Source: Fidelibacterota bacterium (GTDB taxonomy: Bacteria; Fidelibacterota; Marinisomatia; Marinisomatales; UBA1611). Taken from it: a stretch of DNA of 64,000 nt. Positions 47,517 to 54,049 of the stretch are shown piece by piece (the first letter of the stretch is position 1; each line of letters begins with the position of its first letter). The translations under genes were made by a program, and so were the position numbers. The stretch covers positions 59,850 through 123,849 of the forward strand of contig JADHUI010000002.1 in assembly GCA_016784605.1 (NCBI GenBank), in the 5' to 3' direction. The notes beneath the pieces were generated by a model that did not search any database, was not told the DNA's origin, and saw only the letters and a program-made list of their open reading frames with translations.

Positions 47517-48765
47517 AACAATTCCTAAATATATCTTCGATTGTTTCCCGACCGCGGATTAAGGTGGATGTTTCTCCATCTAATAATATTTCAGCTGCTC
47601 GTGGGCGTGTACAAAATTGGTGGGACATGGTGAACCCATAGGCACCCGCATCCATGACAGCTAACAAATCCCCTTCATTTACAACTGGGAATAATCGATC
47701 TTTTGCTAACCGATCTGTATTCTCACAAATCCGACCCGTAATATCCACCTTCGTTGATTGTTGGGCTTCTGGGTCACCCACTTTGTAAATCCTGTGGTAG
47801 GCGCCATACAAGGCAGGACGCATTAATGTTTCCATGCCGGCATCTACACCAATATATGATTTATAACTGTCTTTTTTCCCTGTTACCCGCGTTAATAGAA
47901 TTCCCGTATCTCCAACGACAGATTTGCCTGGCTCAATCCAAAGTGCTGGTTTCGATTCATTTCGAGATTCAAAAAATGCATTAAAATTTTGAGCGACATG
48001 TTTAAAGACTGCATAAAAGTCTAAGGGTGAATCTTCGTCAGAATATGGAATGCCGTACCCGCCACCAAGACTAATATAATCCATATGAATATTTAATTCA
48101 TCTTTGAGTTTTCCAACGGTCTTTAATATTTCAGAAATAAGATTAGGATAATACTCTGGATCTAATACGCCGGAACCAGTCATGCATTGTATTCCAAATG
48201 ATGAAATTCCGGACTCTTTTGCTAGTCGATATGCATTTACAATATCATAATGGGGGACACCAAATTTAGAATTTTCTCCACCTGTCACAATTTGAGAAAA
48301 GGCACCACGACCAAATCCCGGATTTAATCTAAATGAAATATCTTTTGGCAATCCAATTTTTTTCAGCCGGTGAAAGGATGATATATCATCTAAATTTATA
48401 TGAGCACCCGTTTTTAACGCATAAGATAAATCATTTGGCGATTCATAATTCCCCGTATAAATACAATCATTCCCCGCAATGCCGGATTTTCCTGCAATAG
48501 CTATTTCGCCCGGACTGGCACAATCGGCTCCCAGGAAAGGAATCGTTGATTTTAAGGTTTCAATTAAGTGGGGATTATTATTGGCTTTAACCGTATAGCA
48601 AATATGATGAGACTCAAAATGGTCTCCAAGTGCTTGATCTAATGTTTGAATATTATGAATCAAACGATCTTTGGAATAGATATAAAGGGGGGTCCCATAT
48701 TCTTCCGCTAAGGAATGAAAAAGGGGCTCATTTTTAATCAAATCGAATAATGGATGTTTTGGCAT
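47509..48765 (-). CDS. lysA: Diaminopimelate decarboxylase
   Basis: A 418-aa fold-type III PLP enzyme. YTVKANNNPHL (near residue 58) holds the PLP-binding Lys; GADCASPGEI, ISLGGGYGIPYSDED (near 235), the substrate loop WIEPGKSVVGD (near 285) and MDAGAYGFTMSHQFCTRPRA (near 372) follow. It makes L-lysine from meso-DAP. It heads the leftward run that continues with the GH18 gene (8-bp overlap). DAP released from peptidoglycan by neighbouring enzymes could feed it, which is speculation. It is divergent from the NlpC/P60-like gene with an 81-bp gap. Confidence 0.95.
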   Translation of the reverse strand: MPKHPLFDLIKNEPLFHSLAEEYGTPLYIYSKDRLIHNIQTLDQALGDHFESHHICYTVKANNNPHLIETLKSTIPFLGADCASPGEIAIAGKSGIAGNDCIYTGNYESPNDLSYALKTGAHINLDDISSFHRLKKIGLPKDISFRLNPGFGRGAFSQIVTGGENSKFGVPHYDIVNAYRLAKESGISSFGIQCMTGSGVLDPEYYPNLISEILKTVGKLKDELNIHMDYISLGGGYGIPYSDEDSPLDFYAVFKHVAQNFNAFFESRNESKPALWIEPGKSVVGDTGILLTRVTGKKDSYKSYIGVDAGMETLMRPALYGAYHRIYKVGDPEAQQSTKVDITGRICENTDRLAKDRLFPVVNEGDLLAVMDAGAYGFTMSHQFCTRPRAAEILLDGETSTLIRGRETIEDIFRNCYE

Positions 48766-48888
48766 GTTCTTTCTAAAAATTGTGTTGGGAATTTTAAGGA
48801 TTATTCCCCATCAAAAGAACTGGATTTCATGAGAATATTTTGATATATGAATTGGATTCCCATTCAAAAGATTTCGTACATTTCACCC

Positions 48889-51501
48889 ATGCTGAAAATC
48901 ATTTCTATGAGTCTCATATTGATGGGTACTCTCCAAGCCCAATACACTTATCAGGAATTATTATATGTTCCATGGGGAGAGAGTGATCATCGAATGGAAA
49001 TAAAAAATGTACCTGGATTTACACTTGGGCCTACATCTTTTTCTGTTTCGAATAATGAAATACACATTTTAAATCCTGTTACTCAATCTACAAAAACATT
49101 TATCCATAATGAATTTGTTGAACAAGAACCCATCTCCGAATCAGTTCGCACTAACAATTCTAAAGAAATATCATCAATCAGAGTGGTACGTGAAAATGAT
49201 TTTACATTAAGTATCACTGGGAAAGAAATGTCTTTTACCCTTTCGCAATCGAACATGATTGGGTCTGGAAAATATCTGGGTAAAAATGCAAATGGATATC
49301 ATTATGTGTATGTGGAAACCATTATTCAGCACGTTCCATTAGATGTAAATCGGATCATTGGTTTATATGATGCCGATGGAGTCATAAAATCAATTTTCCA
49401 AATTCCAAATATTGATTATTCATTTATTGAAGATCCCTTTTATGTTGATGATGTAGGCAATTTATATATGATGAATTCACGAAGTGATGGATTAACTATA
49501 AGTGGTTGGATTCAAGAAGAAGGAGAAGTGGAAGAAGGAACTGTTTATTCTCTTCCAAACCATTTATTAGAAGGTATCCATTATAATACACTTCCAAATC
49601 ATTTCCCTGAACCGAAGCCCAATGACAATAATGAAAGGGAATCCTATAATTATCCACCTGTTACTCCGGAAGAAGCGTTAGAGATGGCGGAGGCTTATGT
49701 AAGCTATGATTGGGTTGCGGATGCGGGAAATATTACAGGCGGACCCATTACTGATCCCAATGGAGTAACGGTAGAAACACCCGGTTGGGTTCAAGTTGGA
49801 ACGAATTATCATGTGCCTTATCAATGGGGTGGATTTTTTACTTTAGATGGATTTAATAATGGCATAGATGATGGAAAATATGCCGGAGATAAGGCGACTG
49901 ATTGCAGTACAAATTGGTGTGTAAGTTCTTATGCTGTTGGCGTGGATTGTTCCGGATTTGTGTCTCGGTGCTGGAATTTATCGTCCCATTATTCTACAGC
50001 TATGATGGATGATGAAATTACAATTTCCTACGATAATTGGAATGATTTAGGGCCGGGAGATGCCATCCATAAAGTAGGACATGTTCGGATGGTTGTACTG
50101 CGAAATACGGATGGGTCCTTTTTAGTTGTAGAAGCCTCTGCCGCGGACTGGAAAGTGAGTTATCGAACGTATAATTTGAGTCAACTTACATCCTATACAC
50201 CAAGATATTATGTGGGAATGGAAGGGTCGCCAGCGAGTATACCGCGAACAGATGTACGGTCTATTGTTTGGACAGATAGCCTATCATTAGCATGGCACGC
50301 TCAAGACCCGGAATCTATTTCCGGGTTTCATCTTTATACGCATACGATAGGATCTGGATGGTCCTTATTGAGTGAGATTGAATCTTCGGAATCAGCCATT
50401 CAATTTTCAAATGAAAATGATAATCCCGTATTTTTTAAAATGACCAGTGTATCTCAAGTGGATAGCGTATCCGAAAGTTTTTCTTCGGATATTTATGGAA
50501 CGTATCAAACAGACGAATATAAAGATATTTTAATCGTTGACGGATTTGACCGCACGAATGGCAGTTATGCATTTCCATATCATAATTTTGCCAAACGAAT
50601 GGGGTTAGCATTGCATCCTTGGGGATATTCCTTTGATACAGCAGATAATGATGCCGTCATCGATGGATCCGTCCAATTGAGTCAATACACAGCCGTATTT
50701 TGGTTATTGGGGGACGAAAGTACGGAGCATGAAACATTTTCTGTTGCAGAACAAAATAAAGTAAAAAATTATTTAATGGATGGTGGAAGATTATTTGTAT
50801 CCGGATCAGAAGTGGCATGGGATTTAGATAATATGGGTTCATCCACAGATCGAGATTTTATTCATGATTATTTAAAAGCAGGTTATGGCTCGGATGATGC
50901 TAACGCATATACTGTTAACGGGGTAGAAGGGACACTCTTTGATGGCCTGACTTTACATTATGACAATGGAAGCCATGGTGTATATGAAGAAAATTATCCA
51001 GATGCATTTTCACCCACAGGTGGATCAATGCCAGCTTTGACCTATTCGAATGGACTGATTGCTGCGACTCAATTCAGTGGTGTTGTTCCTGGTAGCCAAA
51101 TGAATGCACGTGTTGTTGTCATGGGCTTTCCTTTTGAAACGATTTATAATGGTCAAGAAAAAGAAGCATTAGCTGGACGATTATTAGCCTTTTTTGGTTT
51201 CAATGTTGAATTGGAGTCGGAAACAGATATATCGCCAAATCAATTCGCTCTATTTCCCAATTACCCCAATCCTTTTAATCCAGTGACCCACATACAATTT
51301 TCAGTGGATTCATATGAAAAAACATTATTAACAATTTATGATATTCAAGGGCGATTCGTCGAAACAATACTGGAGAGAGAAATTGAACCGGGAAACCATG
51401 AAATTCAATGGAATGCGTTTCGCTATGGGAGTGGAGTATATTTTTTGGAATTACGTCATGGAATACAGCGACGCGTTCAAAAAATGGTTTTCGTAAAATA
51501 A
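48889..51501 (+). CDS. Secreted NlpC/P60-like cysteine peptidase with Fn3, GATase1-like and T9SS domains
   Basis: About 870 residues. I prefer ATG 48889 because it gives a clean signal peptide (MLKIISMSLILMGTLQAQ); ATG 48847 is in frame and gives 884. An unassigned N-terminal beta region (about 20-240) is followed by an NlpC/P60-like domain (about 270-440): the nucleophile Cys in AVGVDCSGFVSRCW and the His in HKVGHVRMV, in the right order. Then come an Fn3-like region, a Rossmann-like domain starting ILIVDGFDRTNG (about 555-790) and a sorting domain (NYPNPFNPVTHIQF, ending QKMVFVK). NlpC/P60 enzymes cleave gamma-D-Glu-DAP bonds of murein peptides. Transcribed apart from the leftward cluster. 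Confidence 0.82.
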   Translation: MLKIISMSLILMGTLQAQYTYQELLYVPWGESDHRMEIKNVPGFTLGPTSFSVSNNEIHILNPVTQSTKTFIHNEFVEQEPISESVRTNNSKEISSIRVVRENDFTLSITGKEMSFTLSQSNMIGSGKYLGKNANGYHYVYVETIIQHVPLDVNRIIGLYDADGVIKSIFQIPNIDYSFIEDPFYVDDVGNLYMMNSRSDGLTISGWIQEEGEVEEGTVYSLPNHLLEGIHYNTLPNHFPEPKPNDNNERESYNYPPVTPEEALEMAEAYVSYDWVADAGNITGGPITDPNGVTVETPGWVQVGTNYHVPYQWGGFFTLDGFNNGIDDGKYAGDKATDCSTNWCVSSYAVGVDCSGFVSRCWNLSSHYSTAMMDDEITISYDNWNDLGPGDAIHKVGHVRMVVLRNTDGSFLVVEASAADWKVSYRTYNLSQLTSYTPRYYVGMEGSPASIPRTDVRSIVWTDSLSLAWHAQDPESISGFHLYTHTIGSGWSLLSEIESSESAIQFSNENDNPVFFKMTSVSQVDSVSESFSSDIYGTYQTDEYKDILIVDGFDRTNGSYAFPYHNFAKRMGLALHPWGYSFDTADNDAVIDGSVQLSQYTAVFWLLGDESTEHETFSVAEQNKVKNYLMDGGRLFVSGSEVAWDLDNMGSSTDRDFIHDYLKAGYGSDDANAYTVNGVEGTLFDGLTLHYDNGSHGVYEENYPDAFSPTGGSMPALTYSNGLIAATQFSGVVPGSQMNARVVVMGFPFETIYNGQEKEALAGRLLAFFGFNVELESETDISPNQFALFPNYPNPFNPVTHIQFSVDSYEKTLLTIYDIQGRFVETILEREIEPGNHEIQWNAFRYGSGVYFLELRHGIQRRVQKMVFVK

Positions 51502-51517
51502 AAGTAAAGGGATTCTT

Positions 51518-51907
51518 ATGAAAATAGGTATATTTTTTCTTCTGGCCATATTAACAACGCCTATATTTGCACAAACATCCATTATGGAAGAGTTAGGGTA
51601 CATTTCTCTCCAGCAGGTGACTTTTGGCAGTGTAAGTTATTTAGCCAGTCAAGATAAATGGTATGGGAAGCAATTTGCCGGTGGCTTTGATGCGTTTATG
51701 AGTGTGGCAGGTGTGAATAATGCACTGGTGCAGGAGTCAGGTATTCAATCAATTGGGTATTATCTTTTATCTGCGGGATTTTTTGCAAAATCATTTTACA
51801 ATTTCAAATATGCAGGTGACCGGACTTCGAAAGAAGTATTTTGGGTGAATTACATCGGGTATAATATTCTTGTATATTTTGGATATTTTCTAGATTCAAT
51901 AAAATAA
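51518..51907 (+). CDS. Small exported/membrane protein of unknown function
   Basis: A 129-aa protein not recognised. It has a signal peptide (MKIGIFFLLAILTTPIFAQ), a small middle region with QDKWYGKQFAGGFDAF, and two hydrophobic segments (SIGYYLLSAGFFAKSFY, VNYIGYNILVYFGYFL). A good Shine-Dalgarno (AAAGGGA) precedes ATG 51518. It is 16 bp after the NlpC/P60-like gene and probably co-transcribed with it. The sequence resembles small DUF5683-like membrane proteins in general pattern only. Confidence 0.7.
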   Translation: MKIGIFFLLAILTTPIFAQTSIMEELGYISLQQVTFGSVSYLASQDKWYGKQFAGGFDAFMSVAGVNNALVQESGIQSIGYYLLSAGFFAKSFYNFKYAGDRTSKEVFWVNYIGYNILVYFGYFLDSIK

Positions 51908-52003
51908 GCCTTTCCTATCTGTCACGCTCAGGATGACATTTTATTTATGGAGAATTTTAGGAAATGATCCATAAAGCGATTAATCAAAAATCAAAATGAC
52001 TGA

Positions 52004-52048
52004 CTTGTCTGTGTTCCACTACGAACAGGCAGGCGACTATCATTCGCC
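52004..52048 (+). repeat. 45-bp two-hairpin interspersed repeat, copy 2
   Basis: Plus-strand copy of the element at 23380-23424, with five differences over 45 positions. The palindromes are kept (CAGGCAGG arm; GGCGA with TCGCC). It lies in the 166-bp gap between the small membrane protein gene and the cytochrome c gene. The same gap has a 'gtcacgctcaggatgac' palindrome at 51918, another repeat scrap. Confidence 0.75.
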
Positions 52049-52073
52049 GGATTAATAATATATTTGGATTAGC

Positions 52074-52478
52074 TTAATGTGTGGACTCTTTTTTGAAAAC
52101 AATGACATGAGAATACATATAAACAATAGCATTCCGAATATCATGCTCGCCACAATCCCAACAATTCCCTTTTTTGGGCATAACACCTTCCATCCCCGTG
52201 TATCCCTGAAATACATTCTGATATAAAATTTCAATCCCTTTTTTAGCTGCTTGATCCCAGACTTTTGTATCATCCAATGATGCAGCGCCGTTGAGTCCAT
52301 ACGTATGGCATGCGAAACAAGATCGTGCATAAACCGCTTCTCCATTGGCTAAAACATCCGTTGGAATGGCAGAAAAGTCAATTTCTTCATAAAGACTTTT
52401 TTGTTTTTCGCCACATCCGAAAAATAGAGAGATTAAGAAAAAACTGAAAATGGTTTTAGGGGATAAGAATCGTTTCAT
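52074..52478 (-). CDS. Cytochrome c5-like lipoprotein
   Basis: About 134 residues from ATG 52478, chosen since it starts a lipoprotein signal (MKRFLSPKTIFSFFLISLFFGC); an upstream ATG at 52523 would bury it. A single c-type heme site CFACH lies near residue 55, the distal Met probably in GVMPKKGNC near 105, followed by CWDCGEHDIRNAIVYM, the c5-type pattern with an extra Cys pair. It is a periplasm-facing, lipid-anchored electron carrier. The gene is divergent from the selenocysteine peroxiredoxin gene (93-bp gap), so an electron-donor link to that exported enzyme is conceivable but unproven. Confidence 0.85.
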   Translation of the reverse strand: MKRFLSPKTIFSFFLISLFFGCGEKQKSLYEEIDFSAIPTDVLANGEAVYARSCFACHTYGLNGAASLDDTKVWDQAAKKGIEILYQNVFQGYTGMEGVMPKKGNCWDCGEHDIRNAIVYMYSHVIVFKKESTH

Positions 52479-52571
52479 AAGTGGCGGGCAATTTAATGGC
52501 ATTGTTCCTGTGCGATGAAACATTTTATTGTGTAGATTATCCCTTTAATTGGGGAAAGGAATCCACTTATT

Positions 52572-53078
52572 TTGAAACCATATTTGATTGCACTTTTTAT
52601 GTTAAACACTCTTTTTGGACAAGCAGAACTAACCGTTGGAAATATTGCACCAGATTTTACATTGATGGATAAAGATAGTACTTATCATACACTTTCTGAT
52701 TATCATGGGAAGCAAGTTGTGCTCTATTTTTTCCCCAAGGCAGAAACGCCGGGTTGAATCAAGCAAGCATGCGGGTTCCGCGATGCATTTTCAGCGTTTA
52801 AAGATCGAGACATTGTGGTTTTTGGCGTGAGTTATGATTCACCTAATGCTTTGAAAACTTTTTCGGAAAAGCATCATATTCCATTTACATTTCTCTCCGA
52901 TGCAGAAAAAATAGCAGGGAAGGCCTATGGCGTGAATCGATACTTTTTCACATCAAGAAAAACATTCCTCATTGAAAAGGATGGAACCATTGGGAAAATT
53001 TTCAATAAAGTGGATTTGGACACACATCCAGATGATGTATTAAAATTTTTTAATTATAGCAATACGCAAAATAACTAA
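52572..53078 (+). CDS. Exported PrxQ/BCP-like peroxiredoxin with in-frame UGA (selenocysteine) at the peroxidatic site
   Basis: Reading the TGA at 52755-52757 as selenocysteine joins two pieces in one frame into a 168-aa peroxiredoxin. A TTG start gives a signal peptide (KPYLIALFMLNTLFGQ), then VGNIAPDFTLMDKDSTYHTL, QVVLYFFPKAETPG-U-IKQACGFRD, FGVSYDSPNAL, IPFTFLSDAEKIAGKAYGV and KTFLIEKDGTIGKI. Cys-type PrxQ/BCP proteins have TPGCTKEACGFRD: the UGA stands exactly at the peroxidatic Cys (residue 62), and the resolving Cys (67) is kept five residues later. The frame stays intact and conserved for 107 codons beyond the UGA. A SECIS-like hairpin follows at 52767-52786. It reduces hydroperoxides in the envelope. 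SelA, SelB, SelC and SelD must be elsewhere. Confidence 0.9.
52767..52786 (+). promoter_or_regulatory. Bacterial SECIS-like hairpin of the peroxiredoxin gene
   Basis: Stem GCAT-GCGG / CCGC-G-ATGC with one bulged G and the loop GTT. The loop begins with G, and 17 bases separate it from the UGA, which agrees with the known bacterial SECIS pattern (G in the first two loop bases, roughly 16-37 bases after the UGA). It lies inside coding sequence, as expected for SelB recognition. Confidence 0.75.
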
Positions 53079-53421
53079 GATTTCATATTTTTAAATAGTT
53101 GTTCGTTTGATTCGATGAGAGTCCCGATCTTTGGGTAAACTCACCTTTTATATTTTTCTTCTAAACTATGAATTAAAGCACTTTATCCAAGAAATAAATT
53201 ATTTTGACCCCACTTCGATTCTCCCCTACAAAAGGGGAGAAGGTAAACGGATGCATCTGATTTATTTCCCCTGTCATTGGGTGCTTGCATCCCGAGTTTT
53301 TTTCTGGGGAGACACAAAGATGTCTAATAAAATAATGTATTTCAATTCTAAAACTGAAGAATAACATGTGTCCTATTGAATTGGGTATATGTAAACTAAG
53401 CCTTAATCAAAAGGAGAGAAG
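53079..53421. other. Intergenic region between the two selenoprotein genes
   Basis: 343 bp. A hairpin CTCCCC/GGGGAG at 53221-53239 may be a terminator-like or repeat element. AAGGAG at 53411-53416 is the Shine-Dalgarno of selW. Short ORFs here have no family look. No tRNA (including a selC-like one) was recognised. Confidence 0.5.
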
Positions 53422-53649
53422 ATGACTATTTCTATTGAATATTGCACTGTTTGAAACTATTTACCACGTGCTTCCAGTTTGGAAGCGGATCTTAAAAAAC
53501 AATTTCCGGATAGCGATATAACACTTATTTCTTCCGGGGGTGGCGTTTTTGAAGTCACATTAGATGGTGAGCTCATTTTTTCAAAAAAAGCCTTGGAACG
53601 ATTTCCAAATCCGGGCGAAGTAGAAGGCCTGATTCAAGGTAAACAATAA
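53422..53649 (+). CDS. selW: SelW-like (Rdx family) selenoprotein with CxxU motif
   Basis: A 75-aa frame containing one in-frame TGA at 53452-53454. Read as selenocysteine it gives MTISIEYCTVUNYLPRA..., the SelW/SelT/SelH (Rdx) motif CxxU at residues 8-11 right after the first beta-strand. It continues SLEADLKKQFP, SSGGGVFEVTLDGELIFSKK and RFPNPGEVEGLI, the usual small thioredoxin-like Rdx fold (GxFEV and G-x-hFSK). Length and motif positions match bacterial SelW proteins. Shine-Dalgarno AAGGAG is at good spacing. A SECIS-like hairpin follows the UGA. No signal peptide: a cytosolic redox protein. A truncated, near-identical copy of its 3' half lies at 56682-56786. Confidence 0.88.
53470..53486 (+). 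promoter_or_regulatory. Bacterial SECIS-like hairpin of selW
   Basis: A perfect 6-bp stem GCTTCC / GGAAGC closes the loop AGTTT (with a possible extra U-G pair at the base). The loop has G at its second position and starts 21 bases after the UGA, within the known bacterial SECIS range. It lies inside the coding region. Confidence 0.75.
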
Positions 53650-53873
53650 CATAACCCGTTTCCCTTGTAGTGTCATTCCGGAATCTATTCAGATGTTTCC
53701 ATTGTGAATCAAATGGATTTCTGGTCGTAGCCAGGAATGACAGCGAAAGAGAAAGCGTCATTGCGATGATGAACGAATGTAAAGAAGAAGTGGCAGTTTT
53801 TTCAAGTAAAACCTAGTTCTTTTATTTTATTAAGGAAGTATTCCCTTATTTAAGAACAATCATTTTTCGAGTT
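53545..53873. repeat. Direct duplication, copy A (selW 3' end to sorting-domain gene tail)
   Basis: About 330 bp that matches 56682-56982 in the same orientation. Matched parts are the last 34 codons of selW, the 'aacataacccgt' trailer, the 'gaagaagtggcagttttttcaag' stretch, and the end 'aagaacaatcatttttcgagtt', which is the reverse complement of a TRKMIVLK-stop coding tail. The middle, which holds repeat-family pieces, is diverged with indels. Confidence 0.85.
53733..53756. repeat. Interspersed repeat fragment, copy 1
   Basis: A 24-bp string beginning AGGAATGACAGCG and ending GAGAAAGC is identical to 58196-58219 on the same strand. It belongs to the 'gtcattcc...ggaatgac' repeat family seen also inside the M23 gene. 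Confidence 0.7.
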
Positions 53874-53908
53874 GAATCGGGTAGAATTTCATTTATAGAA
53901 TCCTTTTA
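53846..53908 (-). pseudogene. Remnant of a T9SS sorting-domain gene tail
   Basis: On the minus strand the last 20 codons read KDSINEILPDSTRKMIVLK followed by TAA, then the frame is closed by a stop upstream. TRKMIVLK-stop is identical to the end of the protein encoded at 56955-57938, and it lies inside the duplicated segment. I read it as the leftover 3' end of a lost sorting-domain gene convergent with selW. Confidence 0.55.
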
Positions 53909-54049
53909 TAAACCCATCTTTTCCTCACTCTTCTGGTTTTTATCAGTTTTTTAAAAATTGTTTTGACCTTTTTAGTGCTTCGTTAATGCAATCTAAAGCC
54001 AAATTACACTAACTTCTTATATAGATTTAGTTTTTGGGAGGGACAACAG

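Noticed and set aside
52755..52757. TGA as a nonsense mutation making the peroxiredoxin a pseudogene
   Set aside because: The stop lies exactly at the catalytic Cys position, the downstream frame is conserved to the end, a SECIS-like hairpin follows, and a second gene nearby has the same UGA-at-redox-site pattern.
53131..53364. 77-codon ORF between the two selenoprotein genes
   Set aside because: No ribosome site, odd composition, crosses the CTCCCC/GGGGAG repeat hairpin, and no family resemblance; an opposite-strand ORF covers the same stretch equally well.
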